Shown: positions 29,428-39,007 of the stretch, one piece after another
How positions within the stretch are numbered: position 1 is the first letter of the stretch
Layout: every line of letters starts with the position of its first letter
Assembly: GCA_947306225.1 (NCBI GenBank)
Contig: CAMZFW010000004.1
Location: 1-45,630 of the forward strand
Direction of reading: 5' to 3'
Source of the DNA: an uncultured Bacteroidales bacterium
GTDB lineage: Bacteria; Bacteroidota; Bacteroidia; Bacteroidales; P3
DNA length: 45,630 nucleotides
Translations under genes and position numbers: made by a program
The notes under the pieces: generated by a model
What the model was told of the DNA's origin: nothing
The model's database searches: none
What the model saw: only the letters and a program-made list of their open reading frames with translations

Positions 29428-30633
29428 ATGAGAAAGGTAATGATAGTCTTTGGTACGAGGCCTGAAGCCATTAAGATGTGTCCGTTAGTGCGAAAGTTTA
29501 AAGAACGTCCTGACCACTTCGAAACCACCGTATGCGTGACAGGGCAGCATCGCGAGATGCTCGATCAGGTGCTAAGGATTTTCGAAGTAGAGCCCGACTA
29601 TGATTTGAACATAATGAAACCTGGGCAGGACCTGTATGACGTAACATCGAGGGTGTTGCTTGGAATGCGTGACGTGTTGAAAGAGGCGCAACCCGACATA
29701 GTTTTAGTGCACGGCGATACCACCACTAGCATGGCAGCTGCACTGGCTGCATTCTACCAACAAATACAGGTAGGGCACGTCGAGGCAGGACTTCGCACAT
29801 ATAACATCTATAGTCCGTGGCCCGAAGAGTTGAACCGTCAGATAACGGGACGTATTGCCACATACCATTTTGCGCCCACAGCCCTTAATCGACAGAATCT
29901 TCTAAAAGAGAATGTGGACGAAAGTAAGATTGTCGTTACAGGAAACACTGTCATCGATGCCCTTCATATGGTGGTGGAAAAACTTAGGAACGACACGCGC
30001 CTTGCCGAGGAACAGCAAAAAATACTTGCCGACGCAGGTTACGGAATAAAATCTCGCGAGGATGGCAAAAGTCTCAAGAACAGAAACGATTCCAATAACA
30101 ACCCTGTAGGTCACAGACTGGTGCTGATAACAGGTCATCGTAGAGAGAACTTTGGCGAAGGATTTATCAACATGCTGACCGCCATGAAAGACCTCTCCAG
30201 GCTGTATCCCAACGTGGACTTTGTCTATCCGATGCATCTCAACCCAAATGTTCGCAAACCCATTCACGAGGTGTTCGGTGAAAACCTTTCGATATATCCA
30301 AACTTTTACTTCATCGAGCCACTCCAATATATTACCTTCGTCTATTTGATGGAGAAAAGCTATCTGGTGCTCACAGACAGTGGCGGAATACAGGAAGAGG
30401 CACCGGGATTGGGCAAACCAGTATTGGTAATGCGCAACACCACCGAACGCCCTGAAGCCCTTGCCGCAGGCACGGTGAAACTCGTTGGTACAGATTACAA
30501 GCTTATTGTAAGTGAAGTAAGTCGGCTTATTGAGGATGCAGACTATTACAATAAAATCAACAAAGTGTCTAATCCGTATGGTGATGGTAACGCTTCACAA
30601 CGGATAGCTGATAAATTGATTGAATCTCTCTGA
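29428..30633 (+). CDS. wecB: UDP-GlcNAc 2-epimerase (non-hydrolysing)
   Basis: KVMIVFGTRPEAIKMCPLVRKF ... HGDTTTSMAAALAAFYQQIQVGHVEAGLRT ... LTDSGGIQEEAPGLGKPVLVMRNTTERPE. Confidence 0.95.
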   Translation: MRKVMIVFGTRPEAIKMCPLVRKFKERPDHFETTVCVTGQHREMLDQVLRIFEVEPDYDLNIMKPGQDLYDVTSRVLLGMRDVLKEAQPDIVLVHGDTTTSMAAALAAFYQQIQVGHVEAGLRTYNIYSPWPEELNRQITGRIATYHFAPTALNRQNLLKENVDESKIVVTGNTVIDALHMVVEKLRNDTRLAEEQQKILADAGYGIKSREDGKSLKNRNDSNNNPVGHRLVLITGHRRENFGEGFINMLTAMKDLSRLYPNVDFVYPMHLNPNVRKPIHEVFGENLSIYPNFYFIEPLQYITFVYLMEKSYLVLTDSGGIQEEAPGLGKPVLVMRNTTERPEALAAGTVKLVGTDYKLIVSEVSRLIEDADYYNKINKVSNPYGDGNASQRIADKLIESL

Positions 30634-30751
30634 TTTGTAGTTGATAATTGAGAGTTAGATGATATGTCGGGAAAGCTCCCAATCCGTAGCGTTAACTGAT
30701 TATTATTCACATATTAACATATACAAGAATATACAAGAGTTCCTTATTCAT

Positions 30752-31504
30752 ATGGATTTTACTCTTCAGAAGTATAGCCAGTTATTGAAGGCACTTAAGG
30801 CGAGTGGCATTTCGTTTCAGCTGAGGCATGATGTCGATCTGCGTCCGCACAACTCATTAGTGGTGGCAGAGATGGAGAATAAGTTAGGACTTAAGGCCGT
30901 ATACTATTTTCGAATGGTTCCAGAGAGTTACAATAAGGCAATCGTTAAGGCAATTTATGCTTTGGGACACGAGATAGGCTATCATTACGAATCGCTCACG
31001 ACTTGCCGGGGGGATATAGAAGAAGCCTATCGCGACTTTTGCGACAATTTAGCGAAACTGCGCCAGACAGTCCCGATTAATAAGATTTGTATGCATGGTT
31101 CACCTCGTAGTCCTTATGACAGCAGAGACCTCTGGAAGCACTATGACTATCGTTCTCTAGGGATAGATTATGAGCCCTATTTCGACACAGATTTCGCACA
31201 CACATTATACCTTACCGACACTGGCCGCCGATGGGATGGATACAATGTCAGTGTCCGCGACAAAATCCCCCAATACCAAGAACTATGGGAGAACAAAGGA
31301 CTCGTGTTCCACACAACTGACGACATAATAAAACAGCTCAACAACCCCAGTTCGACTCTCCGCCAGTCTCGCTACGCCATGCTTATCACCACCCACCCTC
31401 AACGGTGGAATCCTTTTGGGCTTGCCTATGTCAAAGAGTATGTCATACAGCTGCTTAAAAATAGTGTCAAGAAATTATTAGTAAAAACAAAAAATAAAAA
31501 ATAA
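30752..31504 (+). CDS. Polysaccharide deacetylase-superfamily-like protein
   Basis: FQLRHDVDLRPHNSLVVAEMENKLGLKAVYYFRM ... LGHEIGYHYE; start placed at MDFTLQ (30752), upstream Met at 30659 possible. Confidence 0.6.
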   Translation: MDFTLQKYSQLLKALKASGISFQLRHDVDLRPHNSLVVAEMENKLGLKAVYYFRMVPESYNKAIVKAIYALGHEIGYHYESLTTCRGDIEEAYRDFCDNLAKLRQTVPINKICMHGSPRSPYDSRDLWKHYDYRSLGIDYEPYFDTDFAHTLYLTDTGRRWDGYNVSVRDKIPQYQELWENKGLVFHTTDDIIKQLNNPSSTLRQSRYAMLITTHPQRWNPFGLAYVKEYVIQLLKNSVKKLLVKTKNKK

Positions 31505-31586
31505 AACATTCTCGACTTTCGACTAAAAGGAATACAATAAAAAAAGTGCATCATCGTTATTAATCAATACAATTAACTAACATACT

Positions 31587-32366
31587 ATGAAAAGAATTTA
31601 CAAGTTACTACCCTTTTCGTTATTGGCGGTATTGCTATTCGCCTCCTGCCTTACCCCTGCAGAAGTGAACTACTTGCAGGACATGCGACACGGCACTCAG
31701 ATTGAGCTTGAAAATGCCTTTCAGGCGCGAGTCTGCCCATACGACGAGCTGGACATCTATATTTTTTCGTCGGACGAAGAACAGGCAAAACCATTCAACC
31801 TAAGTTCTTTTGCCTCAGCAACGAACCAAACCTACCGCCGAGGAGCTTATCTGGTGGACGTGAACGGCAACATTCAGTTCCCAATATTGGGAACCTTGCA
31901 TGTTTCAGGGCTGACAAGGCTGGAATTGCAGGACACCATCAGCCGCCTTCTAATTAGCAATAGCCTGTTGACCGATGCTGTGGTGGTTGTGCGGTTCTCG
32001 AACTTTAAGATTTTCTTCCTCGGTGCCGAAGGTGGTAAGGCTATCACCATCAGCAACGAGCGATGCACATTCCTCGAAGCTTTGGCATTGGCAGGTGGCT
32101 TGAATGCCTACACCAGTCGCAACAAGATTGCCGTGATGCGTGAAGTGGATGGAAAGATGGTGATGCGTTACCTTGACCCCCGATCCTCGTCTGTCTTCCA
32201 AGACCCATTCTTCATGCTGCAACAAAATGACTTTATTATCACCCAGAACTATACTAAGGAAACCCCACGCCGTGAGGCGAGGAACTTCGCATCGTGGCTG
32301 TCAATAGGATTGTCGACACTCACATTCTTCGTCACTATCGCGGGCTACCTCAAACCGAACAATTAA
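31587..32366 (+). CDS. wza: Outer-membrane polysaccharide export lipoprotein (Wza/OPX)
   Basis: Lipobox FASC; YDELDIYIFSSDEEQ ... YLVDVNGNIQFPILGTLHVSGLTRLELQDTI (poly-export/SLBB). Confidence 0.88.
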   Translation: MKRIYKLLPFSLLAVLLFASCLTPAEVNYLQDMRHGTQIELENAFQARVCPYDELDIYIFSSDEEQAKPFNLSSFASATNQTYRRGAYLVDVNGNIQFPILGTLHVSGLTRLELQDTISRLLISNSLLTDAVVVVRFSNFKIFFLGAEGGKAITISNERCTFLEALALAGGLNAYTSRNKIAVMREVDGKMVMRYLDPRSSSVFQDPFFMLQQNDFIITQNYTKETPRREARNFASWLSIGLSTLTFFVTIAGYLKPNN

Positions 32367-32470
32367 AAAAAGGTGATATTAGTGAATAGTGGTTAATGAA
32401 AAGTGAATAGGTAATCCATTAATCTAATCACAAATCAATCAAGCAATAACAAATCAGACAATCAAAAGAT

Positions 32471-34972
32471 ATGGAAAATATATCTAATAAGACAAATCAG
32501 AACCCAACGCCGAACTATTCCGACCTGTCGTTCTTGGATGAGAAGCAGTCGGTCTCGTTTCATATTAAAGACTTGGTGTTTCTGCTGCTGCGCAACATCC
32601 ATTGGCTGTTAATTTTTGCGTTACTCGGAGGACTGGTCGCTAACTTTCTGGCGCGTCGTCAGGATAGAGTGTATCAGAGTCAAGCGAAGATACTTATTCG
32701 TAGCGGCAACGACCTCGGCATTAGTGATAACGATACACGCGAGCTGTCTATTAAAAATGCCTTGGGGCTCCGTTCGTTCTATTCGAGTACCATCAATAAT
32801 GAGATGATGATACTCACTTCTAAGTCTACCATCCAGAAAGCAGTGGAAGAATTGAAACTGAATGTAGTATATAGTACCGAGACTCGTTTTTTGAAGCGAA
32901 CGAAGAACCTTTATGCCATTTCACCAGTGGAACTGGAATTTGATTCCAGTGGGTTTATGCTGCCCGACTATCTGGTAATGAAGGTTGTGGACAAAGAACA
33001 TGCGTTGTTGCGCCGCCCAGGTCACCACTCTTTGCTGATACCGCTCGACAAGCCAGTGATGACACCGATGGGTAGGATGGTGGCGCATAAGACGTGGGCG
33101 TTTGTTGATAAGACGGTGGGTCAGGAAATTCATGTCGAACATAGCGACGTGGCGGCAGTGACGGACTACTACCGTTCGAAGTTGGTGGTGAAACGCAACG
33201 ATGAGCGAAACACTATCCTTAACCTCTATATGAAGGACTATTCGCCCCAACGATGTGCCGACTTTATCAATGCTGTGATTCGCGTCTATAATGAAGGTGC
33301 GGTAAACGATAAGAAGCGCATCATCAACGACACATATAACTATATCAACGAGCGTATCAGTGTCATCAGTAACGACCTTGGGGCACAGGAGTCAGCCATT
33401 GCAGCCTATCGCAGCAGTTCGGATGTGATGGCATCGAGTGCCTTCGGAGGTGGATATGTAAGCGCTAGTCTGCAGTCGGACAACGCGGCAGTGCGCCTAC
33501 AGAACGAGTTGGGCATGGCGCGTGACCTGCTGTCGGACATCAAGGCGAGCGATGGCACGGAGGTGATACCGATGGGTGCTATCTCGAATGGAGTGGTAGC
33601 ATCGTATCTGACAAAGTATAACAGTCATGCCCAACAAGTGGCTCGCTATAAGGAAATGGGGACGGTGAATAACCCTGTCGCTGCACGCGCCATTGAGAAC
33701 CAGAACCAGCAGAAAGAGGATCTAATTAGTATGACCGAGGGCTATATTTCGTCGTTGGAACAGCGCATCGTCAATGAGCGCGCCATCGCCAATGAAGCTT
33801 CCGCAAGGGTTCGTTCCGTACCTCTTAAACAAGTGCATCTTGAAGAATTGCAGCGTAACCAGAAGATTAAGGAGGAATTGTATGTGTCTTTGCTCACCCG
33901 CCGTGAAGAGTTGATGATTAGTAAGCCGTCCTTAGAGGGCTATGCCAAAATTATAGACCCTGCACCGGTGAACAATACACCCGTGTCTCCCAACACGTCA
34001 CACATGACCTTTGTGGGTGCGTTAATAGGTTTGTTGGTGCCTGTGGCGTTCTATCTGTTGCGTAAGCTGTTCGATACGCAAGTGAAGAGCTATGCCGATA
34101 TCGAATCCGCCACGTCAGTCCCATTCTTGTCGGAGATACCGGCATTGCCGGACGATGACGACCGCAATATTGTAATAACGGAGAAAGAGCACGACGGCAT
34201 TGCCGAGTCGTTCAGGCATCTGCGTGCCAAGATTGACTTTCTCAGCGGACAGCAGGGTCAGGCTAAGGTGTTGCTGTTCTCGTCACTTGTTCCAGGATCG
34301 GGCAAGACATTTACCACTAGCAACCTTGCCGCCAGTTTTGGATTGGCTAGCAAAAAGGTACTGCTGATGGACTTGGATTTGCGCAAGGGTTCACTCACCC
34401 GTAAGTTCTATTCGCGCAAGAAGCCGGGTATTGTTAACTACCTTACTGAGAAGATGACAGATATCGACAGTCTTATTCAGCATGATGTGGTGGCCCAAGG
34501 TGTTGATTCCATCTTCTCGGGTCCGCTGCCGCCCAACCCCGCTGAGTTGCTGGGTTCACCATTGTTCGACAAGTTAATGAACTACCTACGCGGACGTTAT
34601 GAGTACATCATCCTCGACAGCACGCCTGCTGGCATGGTAGTAGATACTGACATAGTGAAGCATGTGGCTGATCACACGGTATTCTTGATTCGTGCCCGCA
34701 AATTTGATAAGCGCATGTTGCTGGACATTGAGAGACTCTATAAGGACGGTGCCTTCCCCAATATGTACACCATTCTGAACGATGTGAAGTATGACAAGCA
34801 GCCGTTGTATGGCCGCAACTACGGTTATGGCTACGGTTACGGTTATGGTTACGGTTATGGTTACGGTTATGGCTACGGTTATGGTTACGGATATGGGGAG
34901 ACTACGAGTCAGAATGATGATGACGATGAGGGCATCCAGCCTACCACCGACAAGAAGCGTAGAAGAAAGTAA
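32471..34972 (+). CDS. wzc: Wzc-like PCP/BY-tyrosine kinase with Tyr-Gly repeat tail
   Basis: N-terminal Wzz-type domain, Walker A LVPGSGKTFTTSNLAASF, Walker A' KVLLMDLDLRKG, YIILDSTPAG; C-terminal (YG)n tail. Confidence 0.92.
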   Translation: MENISNKTNQNPTPNYSDLSFLDEKQSVSFHIKDLVFLLLRNIHWLLIFALLGGLVANFLARRQDRVYQSQAKILIRSGNDLGISDNDTRELSIKNALGLRSFYSSTINNEMMILTSKSTIQKAVEELKLNVVYSTETRFLKRTKNLYAISPVELEFDSSGFMLPDYLVMKVVDKEHALLRRPGHHSLLIPLDKPVMTPMGRMVAHKTWAFVDKTVGQEIHVEHSDVAAVTDYYRSKLVVKRNDERNTILNLYMKDYSPQRCADFINAVIRVYNEGAVNDKKRIINDTYNYINERISVISNDLGAQESAIAAYRSSSDVMASSAFGGGYVSASLQSDNAAVRLQNELGMARDLLSDIKASDGTEVIPMGAISNGVVASYLTKYNSHAQQVARYKEMGTVNNPVAARAIENQNQQKEDLISMTEGYISSLEQRIVNERAIANEASARVRSVPLKQVHLEELQRNQKIKEELYVSLLTRREELMISKPSLEGYAKIIDPAPVNNTPVSPNTSHMTFVGALIGLLVPVAFYLLRKLFDTQVKSYADIESATSVPFLSEIPALPDDDDRNIVITEKEHDGIAESFRHLRAKIDFLSGQQGQAKVLLFSSLVPGSGKTFTTSNLAASFGLASKKVLLMDLDLRKGSLTRKFYSRKKPGIVNYLTEKMTDIDSLIQHDVVAQGVDSIFSGPLPPNPAELLGSPLFDKLMNYLRGRYEYIILDSTPAGMVVDTDIVKHVADHTVFLIRARKFDKRMLLDIERLYKDGAFPNMYTILNDVKYDKQPLYGRNYGYGYGYGYGYGYGYGYGYGYGYGYGETTSQNDDDDEGIQPTTDKKRRRK
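34820..34897 (+). repeat. Coding tandem repeat, 13 x (TAY GGN) = (Tyr-Gly)13
   Basis: tacggttatggctacggttacggttatggttacggttatggttacggttatggctacggttatggttacggatatggg. Confidence 0.95.
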
Positions 34973-34992
34973 CTTCTTATTTTTGGTTCAAA

Positions 34993-36087
34993 ATGAACGT
35001 TACATCCCCGTTGATGCCCGATTTGGACGAGTTCTCACACATGCTCAAGGAGTTGTGGGAAAGCCGTTGGATTACCAATAATGGACGGTTTCATCAACAG
35101 TTGGAGGAGGCTCTTCGCAAATATCTCAAGGTGCCTTATATCAGTCTTTTCACCAATGGAACGCTTCCGTTGTTGACAGCATTACAAGCTCTGCGGGTCA
35201 GTGGCGAGGTGATAACGACACCGTATAGTTTTGTTGCTACCACGCATAGTATCTGGTGGAACGGTCTGAAGCCAGTTTTTGTGGATATCGACCCAAGTAA
35301 CTGCGGGATGGATCCCGATAGAATAGAGGCAGCAATTACCCCTCGGACTACGGCCATTATGCCGGTGCATTGCTATGGAAAGCCGTGCGATATAGTGCGG
35401 ATACAGCAGATTGCTGACAGGTATGGGCTGAAAGTGATATATGATGCGGCACATTGTTTTGGTGTTGAGGTGAATGGAAAGTCAATACTAGAGTATGGCG
35501 ACATTTCTACACTGAGTTTTCATGCTACGAAGGTGTATAATACTGTGGAGGGTGGTGCCATGGTTGTGCATGATGCCACAATGAAGCAGCGCATCGACTA
35601 TTTGAAGAATTTCGGTTTTGAGAGCGAGACGGAGGTGATAGCCCCCGGTATCAACAGCAAGATGGACGAGGTGCGTGCCATTTACGGCCTGCTGAATCTG
35701 CAGTTGGTGGATGCCGCCATCGAGGCACGTCACAAAGTGGCAACCCGCTATCGTGAGACGTTGCGCACGGTGAAGGGAATCCGCTTCTTCGAAGACATGC
35801 CGGGCGTGAAGCACAACTATAGTTATTTCCCCATCTTTGTAAATGCCGATGAATATGGCATAACGCGCGACGAGCTGTTTTTTCGGTTACGCGAACACGG
35901 TATTGTCGGCCGCCGCTATTTCTACCCACTGATTAGTTCGTTCAGTACCTATAGGGGGTTGCCTAGTGCGGCCACAGAAAATCTGCCTAATGCGACACGT
36001 ATAGCCAACGAAGTTATTTGTTTGCCGATACACCACGAGTTAACAGCAGAGGATGTGGATCGTGTACTGGAAATAGTGGTTGGGTAA
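34993..36087 (+). CDS. DegT/DnrJ/EryC1/StrS sugar aminotransferase (VioA-like)
   Basis: RWITNNGRFHQQLEEALRKYL ... TNGTLPLLTALQALRVSGEVITTPYSFVATTHS ... VIYDAAHCFGVEVNGKSILEYGDISTLSFHATKVYNTVEGGAM (PLP Lys). Confidence 0.9.
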   Translation: MNVTSPLMPDLDEFSHMLKELWESRWITNNGRFHQQLEEALRKYLKVPYISLFTNGTLPLLTALQALRVSGEVITTPYSFVATTHSIWWNGLKPVFVDIDPSNCGMDPDRIEAAITPRTTAIMPVHCYGKPCDIVRIQQIADRYGLKVIYDAAHCFGVEVNGKSILEYGDISTLSFHATKVYNTVEGGAMVVHDATMKQRIDYLKNFGFESETEVIAPGINSKMDEVRAIYGLLNLQLVDAAIEARHKVATRYRETLRTVKGIRFFEDMPGVKHNYSYFPIFVNADEYGITRDELFFRLREHGIVGRRYFYPLISSFSTYRGLPSAATENLPNATRIANEVICLPIHHELTAEDVDRVLEIVVG

Positions 36088-36116
36088 CTACCAACAAGAA
36101 GACGATGATTTCTGAG

Positions 36117-36155
36117 ACGCCGCTAGGGATTTCGGTTCCTAGCGGCGTTTTTTTT
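36117..36155 (+). terminator. Strong intrinsic terminator of the polysaccharide operon
   Basis: Perfect 11-bp stem ACGCCGCTAGG-gatttcggtt-CCTAGCGGCGT followed by T8. Confidence 0.92.
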
Positions 36156-36477
36156 CGCCTATTTGGAGAGCAAGGCTATGCCGCTGCTAGTCACGGTTCT
36201 GGTGTATATCAGAACTGGATGAAGGTGATAATTGGGTTTTGATGCTATGGCAAATGCCGTCCCAACCCTCGTTGATGTCGGTAATATGGATTTATAGAGT
36301 GTCCAACGAGCGTATACCATGGTAGTAGTTCTTTACGTTAATCCATATCTTCTGAAGTTGTTGTCGGTCATTTTTTTCTGTTCATATTATACATTTCATA
36401 ATTCACAAAATAAATGGCATATACTTGAACAATAAAAGAAGGACATTAGCGTTATAATCGTGGTCGTCAAAGCAAAT

Positions 36478-36519
36478 AACTGGCGAGGCGGTTAAAGTAG
36501 GCTCTCCGTCCAGCCAGTT
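36478..36519. other. Imperfect long stem-loop in the intergenic region
   Basis: AACTGGC-GA-GGCGG ... CCGTC-CA-GCCAGTT: 7 bp + internal loop + 5 bp, 14-nt loop. Confidence 0.5.
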
Positions 36520-36601
36520 TGAATAAAAAATGAATTTTTAGAATATACCTATAATGTCAACTACCAAATGTGTCTTTATTAGTTGTCTTAATTAATCGTC
36601 T

Positions 36602-37993
36602 ATGCTATTTAATTCTATAGAATACGCACTGTTTTTGCCAATTGTGTTTATCCTGTATTGGCTGTTTTCTAAACAGTATAAAATACAGAATGTACTAATT
36701 GTTATAGCAAGTTATATTTTTTATGGCTGGTGGGATTGGCGTTTTTTAATACTGATAGCTTTCACTTCTCTGTGTAGTTGGGGTAGTGGTATACTGATTG
36801 AAAAATCGAAAAGCCCGAAATGTTGGTTGGCAGCCAATATTGTCGTCAACCTTCTTATTTTATGTATATTCAAATATTATAATTTTTTTGTATCTTCGTT
36901 TGGAGATTTGTTTAATCTAAAGTATGATTCGTTATTGTTAAAGGTAATTCTTCCTGTGGGTATTAGTTTCTACACCTTTCAGGCTTTGAGTTATAGTATT
37001 GATGTATATCGTCATAAGATTAGTTCCACACGCGATATTGTTGCTTTCTTTGCTTATGTATGTTTCTTTCCTCAGTTAGTAGCAGGTCCAATTGAGCGAG
37101 CGACAAATTTATTACCACAATTCCAACATAAGCGTAGTTTTGATTATGATGAGGCCATAGATGGAGTCCGTCGTATTCTTTGGGGGCTTTTCAAGAAAGT
37201 AGTTGTTGCCGACAATTGTGCCAAATATGTGGATGTGGTTTGGAATACTTGTTCCTATCAAAGTGGCAGTACCGCTTTGTTGGCATTGATACTATTTGCC
37301 TTTCAGATATATTGCGATTTTTCAGGTTACAGTGATATTGCTATTGGCAGTGCTCGTTTATTTGGTATTCGATTGAAGGATAACTTCCGTATGCCTTATT
37401 TATCTAGGTCGGTAGCCGAACTCTGGAAGCGTTGGCATATATCACTCAATACTTGGTTTGTCGACTATGTATATATTCCTCTAGGTGGTAGTCGTGAAGG
37501 TCAGTTCCGGACTATCATAAACACTTTTGTAATCTTCCTACTCAGTGGGTTGTGGCATGGCGCCAATTGGACTTTTGTTCTTTGGGGGGCTTATAATGCT
37601 ATCTTGTTTGTCCCACTTATCTTGTTGGGCAAGACTAAGAAGTACCAAGATGTGGCCTCGTGGCATGAATTACCTAAGATATTGTTCACCTTTAGTGTTT
37701 TTGTGATAGGATGGGTGTTTTTCAGAAGCCAATCGATGAGTGTGGTTCAGGATTATTTTACTACATTGTTCACCCACCCATATACTCTTCCGATGATGAG
37801 GGTGGGTCTGAAACGCACTATAGTCATGGTTGTACTACTGGTGGTTGTCGAATGGCTTATGCGTCGACGGAATCATGCTTTGGATATAGCACATCTCCCA
37901 GTGGTTGCCCGTTACATGATTTGTTATGCTATTATCATTATAACTATGGAATTTGGTGCCGATAGTCAATCTTTTATCTATTTTCAATTTTAA
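36602..37993 (+). CDS. MBOAT-family O-acyltransferase (AlgI/DltB-like)
   Basis: MLFNSIEYALFLPIVFILYWLF ... ISFYTFQALSYSIDVYRHKI ... YCDFSGYSDIAIGSARLFGIRL ... LLSGLWHGANWTFVLWG (catalytic His). Confidence 0.92.
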   Translation: MLFNSIEYALFLPIVFILYWLFSKQYKIQNVLIVIASYIFYGWWDWRFLILIAFTSLCSWGSGILIEKSKSPKCWLAANIVVNLLILCIFKYYNFFVSSFGDLFNLKYDSLLLKVILPVGISFYTFQALSYSIDVYRHKISSTRDIVAFFAYVCFFPQLVAGPIERATNLLPQFQHKRSFDYDEAIDGVRRILWGLFKKVVVADNCAKYVDVVWNTCSYQSGSTALLALILFAFQIYCDFSGYSDIAIGSARLFGIRLKDNFRMPYLSRSVAELWKRWHISLNTWFVDYVYIPLGGSREGQFRTIINTFVIFLLSGLWHGANWTFVLWGAYNAILFVPLILLGKTKKYQDVASWHELPKILFTFSVFVIGWVFFRSQSMSVVQDYFTTLFTHPYTLPMMRVGLKRTIVMVVLLVVVEWLMRRRNHALDIAHLPVVARYMICYAIIIITMEFGADSQSFIYFQF

Positions 37994-38002
37994 TTGTATA
38001 AT

Positions 38003-39007
38003 ATGAAGCGTTTTGTTGTCACAATTATTCTTTCCTTAGGCATACCTGTGCTGCTCTTGATTATACTATTCTGTGTTACCGACCCGTACCGTACTATTCA
38101 CAAGTTTGACCCTGCCAATGCTTACGACGATGCAAGAGAGTATGTTTCTACAGAATTATTTCTTCGCAATAACCCTATACAGCATTATAACGCCTTTGTC
38201 TTTGCCAACTCTAGAGCTGCTGCCATTACAACCTATCTTTGGCGAAGCTTGATTGGAGATGATGCGCGCCCATTTCTTTTTCAAGCATGGTCAGAAGATG
38301 TTGAAGGCATACAACAGAAAGTTGATTTTGTGGACCGTATGGGGAACGACTTAGACTATGTATTGCTTCTGGTAGACCAATCTACTTTTCCAACCAAAAT
38401 CAGCCGCAAGGGGCTTCTTTTCCTGCGCCATCCCCTCCTATCAGGGCAATCTTGGATAGGGTTTGAAGCCGATGTTTTCAAAAACTATATTCAGAAACCC
38501 TCACAATGGATTCAGTCATGCAAATCTTTTATCAAAGGTGAGAAAATACCACTCTCATGTGATACGCTTACCAATGATGTTTTTGATTATTATGCCGATA
38601 TATGGGATGATGACTTGCAACCCGACAGTCTCAATGCTTGCTCGCCTATTGTGCGTGAATCGTTTATTGAGGAGGCTCGTCATTTGGATGATAGAAATAT
38701 CCGCACAAGCCGTCCTTTGATTACTGCCCAATATGAAGCGTATCTTCGTCATATCAAGAGTGTGTTTGATACCCACCAGACACAATATAAAATCTTGATT
38801 ATGCCTGCATACATATATAAGAATAAGCTATTTAATAATCAAGATTTAGCTCTTCTTAATGATATTTTCGGTTCTGAGAATGTATATAACTACATGCAGA
38901 AGAACGAGCTAACTACCGATTATAACTATTATTTCGATCCCGCACACCCTGGCTTGCTTGCTGGTTCAATTATTCTTAGAGAAATTTACAGCTCTCATAT
39001 GAATTGA
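38003..39007 (+). CDS. MBOAT partner, SGNH/DltD/AlgJ-like membrane-anchored protein
   Basis: N-terminal TM helix, block-I-like FVFANSRAAA, C-terminal YYFDPAHPGLLAGSII (DxxH); directly follows the MBOAT gene. Confidence 0.65.
   Translation: MKRFVVTIILSLGIPVLLLIILFCVTDPYRTIHKFDPANAYDDAREYVSTELFLRNNPIQHYNAFVFANSRAAAITTYLWRSLIGDDARPFLFQAWSEDVEGIQQKVDFVDRMGNDLDYVLLLVDQSTFPTKISRKGLLFLRHPLLSGQSWIGFEADVFKNYIQKPSQWIQSCKSFIKGEKIPLSCDTLTNDVFDYYADIWDDDLQPDSLNACSPIVRESFIEEARHLDDRNIRTSRPLITAQYEAYLRHIKSVFDTHQTQYKILIMPAYIYKNKLFNNQDLALLNDIFGSENVYNYMQKNELTTDYNYYFDPAHPGLLAGSIILREIYSSHMN

Noticed and set aside
34791-35081. 96-aa ORF with Met-Val-Thr repeats (MATVTVMVTVMVTVMATV)
   Set aside because: Out-of-frame reading of the Tyr-Gly coding repeat of the Wzc-like gene.
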